Below are positions 10,275 to 22,734 of a stretch of DNA of 64,000 nt, one piece after another; the first letter of the stretch is position 1; each line of letters starts with the position of its first letter. Both the position numbers and the translations under genes were made by a program. This DNA comes from Cannabis sativa (Eukaryota > Streptophyta > Magnoliopsida > Rosales > Cannabaceae), in contig NC_083601.1 of the NCBI RefSeq assembly GCF_029168945.1, positions 73,459,595-73,523,594 of the forward strand, written 5' to 3'. The notes beneath the pieces are model-generated. The model was not told the origin of the DNA and made no database searches. It saw only the letters and a list, made by a program, of their open reading frames with translations.

Positions 10275-12186
10275 TGTTGGGAATTATTTTACCAGGATCT
10301 TAGATCTACTCACAAGTATGTTTATTAACATCCTAAATATGAACTTTCTAAAACGATAAAATAAACACATATAAAGTTAAGAAAACCTTACATTGATGCA
10401 GCGGAATAAATGTCTCCTTCCACTCAGATCTCTAACCCTTGATTCCTTTCTGTAGCAGAGTATAATCAAGATCTGAGCCCGAATCTCCTTCTTCTTCAAG
10501 CTTTGATCCTTCACAGTCTTCCAATCTATGATTGAGTTACTGCTTGTTGTGTGTGGGCACTTACTCTTTCACTAGGGTCACGAAAAAGATGAAGGGAAAA
10601 GAGAGAGAGGTATTTCGGCCAAGGTAGAGAGTGAGGAAGGCTCAGTTTTCTGAAGAGAGAAATTTCTGTCAGAAAGCTAATGAAAAGCATGTGTAATTTG
10701 ACTGAGCCATCACTTTCTATTTATAGGCAACTACTAGGTTTAGGTTAGGAATTATTTGGCATTAAAATAATGAAAATATTAATTTGAAAAATCTATTTAA
10801 GTGGCCGGCCATATGGTGTTATTGGGCCTCACTTAATTTTGCAATTTTATCAAATTTTATCTCTATTTTCTCAAAAACGCTAATTTTCCAATTCTAACCT
10901 TTTAAATGCCAAAACTAATTATTTAATAACTAAAATAAATTATTAAATAATATTGTCATTTAATTTAATTATTAATTAGACATATAAAGTCTATTAATAA
11001 ATAAATAAAGCTAGAAAACTCTTTTCCTTACAATTTCACCCCTGCTTAGTGAAAATTCATAAAATTAGACATAGTCTAACTTTAGAATTATAATTGATCA
11101 ATCACGAATCAATTAATGAGTCTTACAAGCAGAATGTTCTCAACTAGAATGGGGACCATGGATCTATATGCTGAGCTTCCAATAAGCGAACCAAATTTAC
11201 CAAGTAAATTCCTACTTATTAATTCTTCGTTGAATCCACTCTTAGAACTTAGAATTGCACTCTCAGACTTATATAGAGCATATTGTATGTTTCACGATAC
11301 CAATATACTATCTCATTTAACCATTGCTATAATCTTATTGTGATTTAAAGATCCTCTATATAGATGATTTACATCGAGATGGGATTTCTTTACCGTTCTC
11401 ACCCCTCAATGTATTTTGCCCCTTAAAACACTTAGCTACCTGTAAATGGTGTTTAGTGATCTAATAATTAGTCAGTTAAACAAGAGCTCATCCATTTACT
11501 TCTATTTGCTAAGCTCGAAGGGAATCATCACTTAACTTCTATACACCAGCAGAAGCTATAGATTCCATATTTATGTTTAGCACTCCCACTCAATCATACT
11601 ATCATGTTCCCAAAATATACGTATCACCCTGACCCAAAAGTAGGCTTAACTAATAAATCAAAGAACATGAATAGCACTCCTGAGTTGAGCCCAAGCATAT
11701 CAGGATTTAGATTCTTTTTAATCTTAAGATCAACTACTGATATTGACTTGGAAAGATATGTATAACGGTAAGTTTGTAATATCTTAACTTAGTTGCAATA
11801 TCGGTCCAGTCCAATGTATACTCCATACATTCGAAACTAGCATACTTTACTAATGCCCTGGAAAGAACATAACACTTACTCCAAGTGTAAGTACACATCA
11901 TCGCTGATTATCACATTAGTGTAAATCCAATAACACTGATGAAACAGGGACCAAAACTTTTGATTCATATGATCACAATCACATTCCACAGTGTTGACGA
12001 TACTGTAATTGTGAATAAACATATGATCTGGATTTAACTGATTTTGTGTGTATGAATGTAATAAACATATTAAACATATTAAACCATTAGCATGTAGAAT
12101 TCATGCAAACATCAATCACTTCAAATTTCTTATGTTGATTACTAATCAGATTGTAAAGAGTTTTATTTAGGGCATAAAACCTAACA
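10275..12186 (-). repeat. 5' LTR of element A
   Basis: A 1912-bp LTR with mirror-image ends TGTTGGG...CC(C/T)AACA. It is the same length as both LTRs of element B. It holds a TATA box and, between the TATA box and the primer site, stretches typical of a transcribed R/U5 region. The plus-strand open frame at 11116-11343 recurs in every LTR copy and lacks protein-like character; I treat it as chance. Confidence 0.92.
10717..10726 (-). promoter_or_regulatory. TATA box of element A LTR promoter
   Basis: CTATAAATAG on the minus strand, a canonical plant TATA element. The same box sits at the matching place in the other LTRs: 23639-23648 and 31916-31925 (B), 34532-34541 and 39316-39325 (D), 61075-61084 (E), and on the plus strand 14550-14559 (C). 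Transcription would start about 30 bases downstream and run through leader and gag. Confidence 0.7.
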
Positions 12187-13109
12187 GTCTATTCTATGGA
12201 CTTAACAAAACTTCCTGTTCCTAATATTATAGGTTTGAGTTTATCTAAACGTATGGCTTGTGGTATACCTGGTAATTACTTACTCTAATGCAAGCAACTT
12301 ACTTTAGTAAGATGCTGAAGCATTTTCTTTCAAATGGAAATCTATAGAAGCTTTACAACTTCTTAGGCATAGATTTTATTTATCTAAGGAAAAGTCTTAA
12401 CTATTCCAGAAAAGATAATGCCATGAAAGAATTTCTTAATTCAGCAGTGAGAGGTCTTAGATATGCTTTTGTATGCCTTAGACCAGACACCTGCTGTTGA
12501 GTGGGAGTAATGAGTAGGTATCAGATTAATCCAGGAGAAGAACATTGGAAGACAATCAAGTAAATCTTAAGATTAAGAAGAGGAACTATATGTTAGTCTA
12601 TAAGGGTGTGTTTAAAACTCTTAGACTACACCATATCAGATTTCGAAATTTGTCTTTGTGCTAGTAAATCTTTCTAATAAGATGGTGGTTACTCTGGGGG
12701 TGGAATAGTGATTTTGGAGAAGTGTTAAAACCTATCTGAAGTCTCTAGGTCTACCAGAGAGGGATTGAATGTTAAAGTTACAGGAAAGGTACTTATTCAG
12801 TCTAAGGAAAGTTCTATACATTTTTGGCACCATTCCAAATTGCCTAAACTACTAGTGTTAATTTCCTGATTAACCAAAAGTAGTTGCCAAAGGTATGTAT
12901 AGAATCCAGTATCCAAAGAGAGTAGACATATAGAGAGGAATTTCACATTATCAATAATTTTGTGATTAAGCAAGAGTAATGGTGGAGAAAAGGTTGTGGT
13001 TAATTCAACCTTTCAGATCCTATTACGAGGATTTTACTACTACTACACTTGATTTGAATATCGAGGTGTTGAGATTATTTGAAACGCACTTTTTGTTTTA
13101 TATTAGTGC
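12187..13109 (+). pseudogene. Relic of copia reverse transcriptase/RNase H in element C
   Basis: Reading the plus strand around 12455-12610 gives fragments in copia order: RYAFVCLRPDT, then a stop, VGVMSRYQINPGEEHWKTIK, then a stop. This is the familiar RPD..A.G..SRY..NPG..HW..VK block that joins reverse transcriptase to RNase H in Ty1/copia Pol. Stops and small indels break every frame, so no protein is made. The same relic occurs on the minus strand in E (about 63050-63180) and D (about 37020-37180). Together they show that this group once carried a full Pol. Confidence 0.75.
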
Positions 13110-13120
13110 AAGTGGGAGTT

Positions 13121-15012
13121 TGTTGGGTTTTATGCCCTAAATAAAACTCATTTCAATATAATCAGATTTACTTATTAATATAGATCAGAAATAACATTTA
13201 ATGTTGCATGGTTCACATGATTTATTTCATGATTATATGTACATAATGTATGAATTCGTCTGAAACCCTTTTCATATACTTGATCCTGTTTATTGTGCTG
13301 TCAACACATTGGAAAGTAAACATGACTATGTGAATAAAGTTTCCTAGATTTATCAGACACAGGGTTTTACTGATATGATAATCTACAACAAGAGTTTACT
13401 TGCATTTGGAGAAATGCTATGTTCTTTCTAGAGCATTGGTTAAAGTAAAGCTCAGGTTGGATGCATGGAGTATGCATCGAAAGGGACCGATATTGAACTT
13501 TGACTTAGATTTATTAAACTTACCGTAATATCTATTCAAGTCAATATCGCCTAGTTGATCCTAGATCAAATGTTCTTAATCCTGTTATGATTAGGCTCAA
13601 TCTTGAAAGGCTATTCGTGTTCTTTGATTTGTTAGTTAAGCTTACTTTTAGGTCAGGGTGATACGTACATTTTGGGAACACGGTAGTGCAATTGAGTGGG
13701 AGCGCTAGCATAAACATGGAATCTATAGCTTCTATCTTGCGAATAGTAAGCAAAGGATGATCTCCTTCGAGCTTGACCAAACAAACATAAATGGTGGAGT
13801 ACTCATTTCACATAAGCTAAAATATCATTTATACGGGGTTAAGTGTTTTAAGGATAAAATACATTCTAGGGTGTTACGGTAATCTAATCCATTTACAGTG
13901 TAGATCATTCATATAGAGGATCATTGATCACATTAGGATTATAACAATGGATAACTAATGATGCGTCTTTATGGTGGAACATATAGAGCATTCTATATAC
14001 TGAGAGTGCAATTCTAAGTTCTATGCGTGGGTTCAACGAAGAATTAATAAGTTAGTGAATTTTAGTGCTAAATTCTTGATCTACTTATTGGAAGCTCGGT
14101 TATATAGACCCATGGTCTCTGCACTAGTTGAGATAATATTGTTTGTAAGACTCATGTAATTGGTTTTGATTAATCAATTATAATTCTCAAATTAGACTAT
14201 GTCTATTTGTGAAATTTTCACTAAGTAAGGGCTAAATTGTAAAGAAAGATTTATTAGGGGCATATTTGTTAATTATGATACTTTGTATGGTTCAATTAAT
14301 AAATATGATAAATGACAATATTATTTAATAATTATTTATAGTTATTAAATAGTTAGAATTGACATTTAAATGGTTGAATTTGAAAATTGGCGTTTTTGAG
14401 AAAATCAGATGCAGAAAAGATAAAACTGCAAAATTGCAAAAAGTGAGGCCCAAATCCACTAAGCATGGCCGACCACTTTTGTAGGGAATTTAAACTGATA
14501 TTTTCATTATTTTAATGCCAAATAATTCAAACCTAACCCTAGTAGAATTCTATAAATAGATAGTGAAGGCTTCAGGAAATTTACACTAAAATTTCACACT
14601 TCTGAATCAGAAAAACCTGAGCCTTCTCTCTCTTCCTTGGCCGCCACCCTCTCTCTCTCTTCTTTCTTCATATTTCGAACTTACCTTAGTGATTAGAGTA
14701 GTGCCCACACACAACAAGCAATACCTCAATCATAGTGAGGAAGATCGTGAAGAAAGATCATCAGCAAAGGAGTTTCAGCATCAAGGATTCAGAGAAAGAG
14801 ATCCAGGTTCAGATCTTGATAATACTCTGCGACAGAAAGGATACAAGGGTTAGAGATCTGAACGGAAGGAGTCATTTAATTCCGCTGCACCCAATGTAAG
14901 GTTTCTTAAACTTTATACGTGTTTATTTTATCGTTTTAGAAAGTTCATATTTAGGGTATTAATAAACATACTTGTGAGTAGATCTAAGATCCTGGTAAAA
15001 TAAATTCTAACA
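13121..15012 (+). repeat. 3' LTR of element C
   Basis: An 1892-bp LTR from TGTTGGGTTTTATGCCC to ...AATTCTAACA. It is preceded by the polypurine tract at 13110-13120 and has a TATA box at 14550-14559. Right flank: ggttg (15013-15017). Confidence 0.9.
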
Positions 15013-15116
15013 GGTTGTTGCTGCAGTAATGACCCAAATTGATCATACACATGTTGTTGTTGGGATGACCCTAATTGATTGTACATATATAGGGTATTGT
15101 TGTGGAGCCGACACAT
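15013..15116 (-). pseudogene. Unrecognised Gln-rich coding-like fragment
   Basis: Read on the minus strand, this gives a short open stretch with an internal repeat, YNQLGSSQQQ then YDQFGSLLQQQ. It runs into the inserted LTR of C at 15012 and stops. It may be the end of an exon of a host gene with a Gln-rich repeat, split by C, whose other half is off the left edge. It may equally be simple-repeat DNA. I do not recognise the family. Confidence 0.25.
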
Positions 15117-16284
15117 GTCGACGGTAGCCTACTTGGTAGCAAAATTTACTATCTAAGATCAACAGTTAATACAAAATTGGATGACACAATTTTATAAAGG
15201 CATATAAGATTTTATGTTGATGACACTATTTGATGATATCTTAAGTTAAAATATTTTGTATCAATTTTTTTTTTTTTTAAAAAAAACATGTTCTATTGTT
15301 TATTTTTAAAAATAAGTATTCAATATTTAAGATTATCATATAATTAATTAATTATATTTATTTTTTAAATTATTATTATTATTATTTTTTTTTTATATTT
15401 ATTAAATTTTATTATTCAAAAAATTAATATTATAATTGTAAAATTAATTACTTAATTCTTTGTAAATTATTATTTTATTAATTAATTAAGTTTATTTTTT
15501 ATTATTGTTAATTATTACTTCAAATTTGTGATTTATTAAATTTTTATTATTTATAAAAAATTAAATTATTATTTTTAATATTAGTTATTTAATTATTTAT
15601 AAATTATTATATTATTAATTAATTAAGTTTATTTTTTATATATATTTTTAAGTAATTATTACTTATATATATATTAAATTTTTATTATTCAAAAAAATTT
15701 ATATTATTTTTGCAATATTAATTACTCAATTATTTATATATTATAAAATTAATAGCTAATTTAGTTTATTTTTAAAACATTTAATACTTCAAATTTGTTA
15801 TATATATTAATTTTTTTATTTTAAAAAAATTATATTATTATTTTTATTACTAATTAATTAATTATTCATGATTTTTTATATTATAAATTGATTACATTTT
15901 TTTATATTTATTTTTCACGCACTTTTGAGTTACAATTTTTTTTTTATGTTAAATATTTATTATTAAAATAGTACAATGTTATATAATTATTTTAAAATAT
16001 TTTTTTTATTATTTATAATTAACTTTTTGAGTAATTTATATATTTTCATTCTAATTTTTCTAGAGAAATTTTAAAAAACATTACATAATCAATTATTTAA
16101 CAAACTTATAATTTTGTAACTATTCAAAAATTGTAAAAAAATTTCAAAAACTTAAAAGCTAAACATTTTTAACAAATTAAAAATTTTATAATCCTATAAA
16201 TTACATTTATTACTACATACACTTAAAATTTAAATTTTTACAAATTTACACATTAAAATTTTTTAAGCAATATATTATATGTAT
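15117..16284. other. A/T-rich sequence without recognisable genes
   Basis: More than 80% A/T by eye, with many TTTATT, TAATTAATTA and poly-T runs. No coding frame, no clear LTR or inverted terminal repeats. It may be decayed transposon or spacer DNA. Confidence 0.5.
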
Positions 16285-17095
16285 ATATGTAATAGCAGGT
16301 TACTAATAGTTAAACATTCATTTTTTAGAATTAATTAATTATAATTAACTATTTTCTTAAAATAATTAATTAAATATTAAACAAGACATCTTTTAGCAAT
16401 TAATATTGATGAATTATTTTTTTATTTATATTTAAATCCTTACTCTAATTATTTTAACAATTAAGCCATTTAATTATAATATTTTTAATAAAATGTATTT
16501 TTTTTTATAAAAATTAAATTTCTCTTTACACAAATTAAATTCTCTTCTTATAATAAATTTTTAAATAATTAATTATTTTGTTAGAATTAGGTGAACTAAG
16601 TATGAGGCCTCAAGCTAGTCAATCGATCACAAGTGTAGCCATTTTTTTTTAAAAAATATTCTTCAACTTATTTCACTTTTTACTTTTTAAATATTTATAT
16701 AAAAAAAGTTAAATAGTTAAGTGTAACAATTTAAAATTAAGATTACAAGTATAATAAAATTTAAATTATGAAATTATATGTGTATAGTTTTAAATTATAA
16801 AAAGTTTTGCTATAAAATTTTAAATAATTTATGTGTAAAAAAATAAATTGCTAAAAGATCCTTATATAGTAATAAATTATAAAAAAATTAATTAATAATT
16901 ATAATTAATTTAATTTTAAAATATAATTAATCTTAATTAAAATTTAATAAGAAAATAAATTATTAGTTTACTTTCAGGTTACAAGTTATTTATTATTTAT
17001 TTTTATTTAGTTTCCAAATTAATCCCAACTATTTAATAGTATTACAATGGCTTAAAAAAATATAACCATGATAGTTACATAAAAATGTAACCATT
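16285..17095 (-). mobile_element. Inverted-repeat element F1 (shortened relative of F2)
   Basis: The right end (17052-17095) carries ...GTTACATAAAAATGTAACCATT, matching the right end of F2 (22235-22272). The inner sequence matches F2 in opposite orientation: 16860-17000 corresponds to the reverse complement of about 20740-20880, and 16300-16560 to that of about 21960-22215. The left end is degraded and the middle of F2 is missing. No coding sequence. Confidence 0.55.
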
Positions 17096-17147
17096 GAAAC
17101 CTCATTGAAACCTCTTTCTATATCTTCTTTATATAAATTGTACCTAT

Positions 17148-17362
17148 ATAACAGAATTCTTGGTTTTACACCTTATTTTTAGGAGATTAACGTCTCAGTT
17201 ATCTATTTCAAAAATAAAGAATAAAAATATCAATAACCATCTTTATAAGTTATGTAACAGAATTTTTGATTTAACTCTTTATTTTAACATTTTATTTTTT
17301 CTGAAATTAACGTCTCTGTTATATATTTCAAAAATAAAGAATAAAAATATCAATAACCATTT
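17148..17362. repeat. Tandem duplication, about 104-120 bp period
   Basis: ATTAACGTCTC(a/t)GTTAT followed by TTTCAAAAATAAAGAATAAA occurs twice, at about 17186-17240 and 17306-17360, exactly 120 bp apart. A flanking ACAGAATT word repeats with a 104-bp shift, so one unit has gained 16 bp. Non-coding. Confidence 0.7.
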
Positions 17363-17754
17363 ATATGGTATAATGTGGAATTAGTTATTTTATCGTATAT
17401 CAAAGAATCATTTAAGAAAAAAAAAATCGTATGAAAAAAAGATTGAAGGAATCACCTGCTCCTGTTTATTTTGGTAGAACTCTCTACGAGGATAATTGAA
17501 TTTTGTAGTGATGGGATCGAGTCATGTGCTTCTGCCGATTTTAAGTTGAAACAATATTGCTGTCATGGCATTATTATTAATTGAAAGGTAGTAATTGATT
17601 AATTGAAACAATATATGGCATAGAGGGTTGCGTTTGGAATTGTTGTCATGATCTATGAGAATGGTAGTGATTGCACTATTACAATATAGGCTTTTAGTTT
17701 CTTTTTTTTTTAACCCATTTTATAATAAGGGAAGCTAAAGGTTGTGAAAACACC
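17363..17754. other. Unassigned spacer left of the CACTA element
   Basis: Moderately A/T-rich with no convincing coding frame. The word TTGATTAATTGAAA near 17593-17607 recurs just right of the CACTA element (22944-22957). This may be coincidence or trace the old target region. Confidence 0.4.
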
Positions 17755-17864
17755 CACCTAATTCGAAATTGACATTTAGAGGCGATTTTTTGGTAAAAAC
17801 CGTAGGTATATATATTAATAAACCCTATCCCGTCGGTTGGAAATTGGGAATTTTTGAGGGTTTT

Positions 17865-17985
17865 GGGGAGACCCTATGCCGTCGGTTCCTAGCAAAGAAC
17901 CGACGGCATAGGTGCACACTTTATTGACACGTGTGCACCTATGCCGTCGGTTCTTTCTTAGGAACCGACGGCATAGGGTCTCCCC
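17865..17985. repeat. Left subterminal hairpin of the CACTA element
   Basis: Two 55-bp arms (17865-17919 and 17931-17985) are reverse complements with two mismatches, separated by 11 bp. Each arm itself contains CCGTCGGTTC and its complement, so smaller hairpins are possible. Confidence 0.9.
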
Positions 17986-17999
17986 TTAATAACCTTCTG

Positions 18000-18738
18000 C
18001 ATCATCTTCTTCTTCCTCACTTGTTCTTCTCCAGCATACCAGCCACTCTACAGCAGAGAGAAACCCACGAAAAACCCACGAAAACCCTCGCCAACCACCT
18101 CTAAAAACCCCCATATCTCTCTCATTTCTTCACCATTTCACCTCATTTTTGTCTTAAAAGTTTCTATTTTCAATATCTAATCCCATACACTAAAAAAAGT
18201 TTTGTTTTTTCACCCATTTACACTGTACCCGAACCTATTTTAAAAAAAGGTGGTTGTTTAACTCCGACCATCGATTTTAGCAGAGAAATCGTTTAATCTC
18301 AACGTTCATTGAGGTATAAATATGATTTCTATTCATTTTATTAATGTACATTGGTATTATTTCGTTTTTGTAAATTTTTTTTTGAGATTTTTTCATTTTA
18401 TTAATATTATATTATGTGTGCTATAGGTGGCCGGATTTTTGGTCGCAATTTGTCGCCGGATTGCGTTTATAAGGTAAATATTTATTTACTTGATATATAA
18501 TATATGTATATATTTTGTATTTTATTATTGAATATGTGTTTATATATATGTTGTGTGTATATGTATTGTGTATATACTATTTGTGTATTTGTATTGTATA
18601 TATATTTGTTGTGAATGAGAATGAGAGGTAGTAGGAATTTATTTAGTTTAGAGTTAAAGTTTTTAAAATAATGGTAGTGTGATATATAATTGATTACACA
18701 AATAAAATCGTAGCTAATTTGCCTTTTATGATTTGTAG
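18000..18738 (+). other. Putative 5' UTR with two short exons of the CACTA gene
   Basis: A C/T-rich stretch (18000-18140) looks like a transcribed leader. Splice-like borders are seen at GAG|GTATAAAT near 18312, at CTATAG|GTGGCC to TATAAG|GTAAAT (exon 18427-18473), and at TTTGTAG|GTTCCTG (acceptor 18738). No start codon before 18739 can be fixed with confidence. Confidence 0.45.
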
Positions 18739-21700
18739 GTTCCTGACCAGGGCATCTCAACTGTTCGGCAGGAAGAAAAGACAAGTGTCTGATGTTGTGG
18801 CTCGGCAAGCGAAGGAGATTGAAAAATTAAAAGTCGAAGTCCAATCCCTTAAGCAGAAGAGAAACGCTGCTGAACAAGAGGAAGAAGGAGAGGTGGCTGG
18901 TGAGGCGTATGTTCCACAACCATACGCTCCTGAGGATGAGGTACAACCACAAACTTATGCTAAGGAGTTTATTTCCCTCAACGACCAAGGTATCTGTACA
19001 ATTTCGATGACCATGCGGCCCTTAATCAGCAAGTACATCTCTGCTCTGACAACATCGACAACATTGTGGCCCGAGCGTATTTGTACGAGAATGTTGGTAT
19101 GATCAAAGTTCACTGCCAGGACTATGATGATTCACATGCCCGGATTATGGTGTCGGAAATCCTGCAAGAGGACGCTGAAATCCCAGTCCCAATTGAAGAG
19201 TGCAGATATGTTAGGGACGTACACCAGATGTTCCTTCCTTGGCCTAAACACTTAATTCTAACAACCGAGGTAACTTCTCTTATAAATTAATTATTAATGA
19301 TTAGTGGAGTTTGAATATCTTCAATATTCATCCGTAGTGAAGTAGATTGTGCGAATATATGTGCTGTGGTGGGATGGATGAACAAACTACTGTTATATAT
19401 GTGTTATTTGTCGTTATACAGGCATGTTTAAAATTTTTGGGGGCATTCAATTACAACCGTTATGCTGCCAAAATTTCGGTAGAATTTGGATAAAATTTGA
19501 TATATAGATATATATTATGTTCCGTTTTTTTTAGGGTCCACTCGCTCAACCGCCCTCAAGACGTGATGCGTCGAAGGGGAAAGCTCCGATGCTTTCTCCA
19601 CAAGGCGGTGGTGCACATGAAGATGACTTGTTCACGGAAGAGAAGATGACGTTGATCCCTAATTCGCTAAAATGGATGATTCGTGAATTCCTGAGGCTCA
19701 AATATAAACGTGATATAATCACAATTCCTGTCCCCCGAGGATTCATTGCACCGCGTACCCAGATCACGTTATCTGGAGAGGATTTGCAGCAGGTTGCTAC
19801 GTGTGACTACATTGGCAACCAGGGAATGTTGTTTGGAATGATGTATACTCTTCTTTAATCTAATTAACCTTATATATCAAATTCTAGTCAAATTATTATA
19901 AGACACTAACACTTTTTTTGGCAAGAACATCTGGGAGAGCATCAACGGTCTGAGAAAATTTTTCAAGTTTTACGACCCAGAGCTTCTCGTAGTGCATGGG
20001 AACACCAATGAAGAAAAGAGTCAGTCTTTTGACGATGCGGTAAGACGATTGGGTAATTGGTTATCATTAATGAATAACAACCACCAAATGTTCTTTATTC
20101 CTTGGAATATCGGGTAAACTCTATTTAATTCTTTAGTGCTAATTGTTCATTTCTATATTATGACTTCAAATTATTTTTATACTATCTTACTTATATTCCA
20201 ATATAATTTTCTAGGATGCATTGGACGCTAGTGGTGGTTACGCCAAGGAAAATTATCCATTTAAACCCTGTAAGTGGCCGCCCAATTCCCGAAGAAATAG
20301 AACAAATGATCGGAAGGTAATTAATTTAATGACTTCTTATGTAACAAATTTAAATTAACTAACGAATTGAAATGCTAATATAATTTTTCAAAACAGGGCA
20401 TTCATGTATATAGGGGACGCACATCAGTATCTTGGCCCGTGGCTAGGAATTAACCAAGCAAACTGTCCAAGACAACCTAAAAGCCAAGAATGTGGTTTTT
20501 ATGTTTTGAAATACATCACTGACATCGTCGCACGTGCAAACCCCAACCGTTACATACAAGATCAAAAAACTGTAAGTTTTAATTATTGATTATAGCATAT
20601 ATTTATTATAATAACAAATATATAATATGGAGGAGGTTCTAATGGTTACATTTTTATTGTAACCACATGGTTACATTTTTTTTTAGCCATTGGATCACTA
20701 TTAAATGGTTGTGATTAATTTAGAAATTAAATAAAAAAAATTAAAAATGACCTGTAACCTGATATTAACCTGTTAATTTATTTCCTTTTAAAACTTTAAT
20801 TAAGATTAATTATATTTTAAAATTAAATTAAGTATAATTATTAATTAATTTTTTGTAATTTATTATTAAATAAGGATCTTTTAGCAATTTTTTTTTTACA
20901 CTTAATTAATTATTTTAATTTATATAACAAAACTCTTAATAATTTAAAATTATGCACATATAATTTCATAATTAAAATTTTATTATACTTATAATATTAA
21001 TTTAAAATGATTACACTTCCTTATACTTCTTGTATTTGAATGTATCTTAATAATATCCTCTCTTGTATTGTCAATATTGTACTTCATCTGGGTTCTGACT
21101 ATATTTGTTATCTTATTCTTGTTTAGATTTGTTTCATTATCAACTATGTGTGCTTGAAAAGTATGTTTTTTTTATCGATCCAGCTTGAGTACAGTTTATG
21201 ATTGCAAGATAATGTGCCATAGGAATGGAAGTCAATTTTAAATGTTATTGCTGCTGCTAGCACTTTCTTTCTAGAACTAGTTTCCATTGATGAGTGCCTT
21301 TCAATGTAATTTTAATTAAAGATTCGGGCTCAAGGCTGAATGGTATTTCATTATGTACAAGGCGGCAAAAAGGTTAAAATTCTAATATTCCTTGTCCCAA
21401 CTACCCAAAAGGTTTGTCTCCCAAATGCAATGCTAAAATAATTGGTTGCTTAAAGTTGTTCATAAGAGGAGAAAAAATTGTCTAACACATCCTAATCAAT
21501 AGGTGTGGATGGACTTATATAGTCTTCTAAATTTTTATCAATATCTGCAAAAAGTTTAAAAAATTACTCCAAACAGCTACATCAGGATCAATCCATATAT
21601 GGCTAACATCTTCAGTGTCATGCTCAATTCCATAGTTACTTATGTCAGAGACATCTTCTTCACATTTCTTTTTCACAAAACTCATGAAATTAAAAAAATT

Positions 21701-22434
21701 ATCTTCATCTTCGGACAAATTTGCTATAGGTTCTATGTTTCGTTGTCAATCATTTTCAATGTAAGTGTGGTGGAGAGTGAATGAAAGAAGATAATTGCGA
21801 GTAAGACTTTAGTTAATTAGAATTTATAATTAAAAAATAAAAATCAAGACTTTAAAGATTAATTAGGTTTTAATTAAGTGTCAATATAATATCATGTTTT
21901 TTAATTTATAAGGACACATCCTGCAAAAAAAAAGAAGCAGGGTATGTTCTTATAAAACAAAAATTCATTATAAGGATACAATTTTAATTTATATAAAAAT
22001 AATTTTAATTTTTGTAAAAAAAAATTGTAAATATTATAATTAAATAGTTTAATTGTTAAAATAATTAAGTTAAGGGATTTATATATAAATAAAAAAAATT
22101 ATTTATAAATTTTAATTGCTAATTAAGATCTTCTTAAATATTTATTTAATTACTTAAAATATAATAAATTATAATTAATTAAATCTAAAAATGGAAATTT
22201 TACTTATTGGTAACCTTCTATTATAGGTAAAAAAAAATGTAACCATATGGTTATAATAAAAATGTAACCATTGAATAGTCACCCATATAATATACATATA
22301 TATAAACTAACATAAATTTTTAATTTTTTTAACAGTTTGGGGGTAAGAAGTTATACGATCCAAAAACTGAATTGTTACCACTACAGCGAAAGTGGATAGA
22401 ACGATTGATGGCGGTTATTCACGGTGACGATTGA
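18739..22434 (+). CDS. CACTA-borne gene: coiled coil, DUF8039-like and Ulp1/C48-like protease, multi-exon
   Basis: Exons by splice signals: 18739-19269, 19535 to about 19846, 19926-20113, 20215-20316, 20397-20571, 22336-22434 (stop TGA). The first exon begins with a Lys/Glu coiled coil (VARQAKEIEKLKVEVQSLKQ). It then has a DUF8039-like part with IPVPIEECRYVRDVHQMFL. Exons 3-6 carry the C48 fold: FFIPWNIG-MHWTLVVV, HLNPVSGRP, and CPRQPKSQECGFYV with the catalytic His, Gln-region and Cys. Proteins of this type accompany CACTA transposases and resemble SUMO proteases; their role is unknown. Oddities: one frameshift in exon 1 between FISLNDQ and YLYNFDDHAALNQQ (near 18990), Asn where the catalytic Asp usually stands (HLN), an unclear donor at about 19846, and a 1.6-kb element in the last intron. 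Probably a decaying or non-proteolytic gene. Confidence 0.65.
20641..22272. mobile_element. Inverted-repeat element F2 in the last intron of the CACTA gene
   Basis: Terminal inverted repeats of 44 bp with two differences by eye, beginning AATGGTTACATTTTTATT. Each terminus itself alternates TGGTTACA, TGTAACCA and TGGTTACA, so it can fold on its own. The inside is A/T-rich with no transposase. Left copy F1 lies in the opposite orientation. No target duplication could be settled, so the superfamily is not assigned. Confidence 0.7.
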
Positions 22435-22734
22435 GGTTGAAAGGTCCAAGAATTTTTCTTCATTATGTAATTTTTATAGATTAAATTGTAGTTAGATTTA
22501 TTAACTTATTAATATTTTTGACTAATTTTACATTAGTGTAATATTTAATTACTTTTATGAAATGAAATTATGTATTTTACCCAAATTTAAATAATATTTA
22601 ATTTACATTTTAAAAAATAAATATGTAATTTAAATTAAATAAAATAATATATAAATTAATAAATATATAATTAAATTAAAAGAAAATGAAAAAACTGAAA
22701 TTCGCTTGCTTTTGGCGTCAGTTGCTACGCTACA

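Larger units (their letters stand above)
3556..12186 (-). mobile_element. Copia-type gag-only LTR retrotransposon A (left LTR split by gypsy 1)
   Basis: In minus-strand order: 5' LTR 10275-12186, primer site 10256-10272, a long AT-rich leader, one gag gene at 6630-5770, a decayed stretch with faint pol similarity, a polypurine tract at 3949-3959, and the 3' LTR. Only 393 bp of that LTR remain in the window because gypsy element 1 interrupts it. Length, order and sequence match element B at 23197-33385 closely (about 95% or better by eye, not computed). The lack of protease, integrase, reverse transcriptase and RNase H next to a clean gag fits the published TR-GAG class of non-autonomous plant elements. 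It lies inside element C; the right flank begins gtcta. The matching left copy is off the window. Confidence 0.85.
12187..15012 (+). mobile_element. Copia-type element C, 3' portion (plus strand)
   Basis: Internal 3' end, polypurine tract and full 3' LTR of an element running on the plus strand. Element A cut it at 12187. The part to the left of A is off the window. It matches elements D and E far better than A or B in both LTR and internal end. Confidence 0.85.

Noticed and set aside
11116..11343. 75-codon plus-strand frame starting MSLTSRMFS, also at 24039 and 32316
   Set aside because: It repeats because it lies in LTR copies. It has no motif and sits opposite the direction of element transcription.
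17751..17760. Exact CACTA left terminus with a 3-bp target duplication
   Set aside because: Neither CACCCACC (17751) nor CACCTA (17755) gives a flank matching ttg on the right, so the left edge is left approximate.
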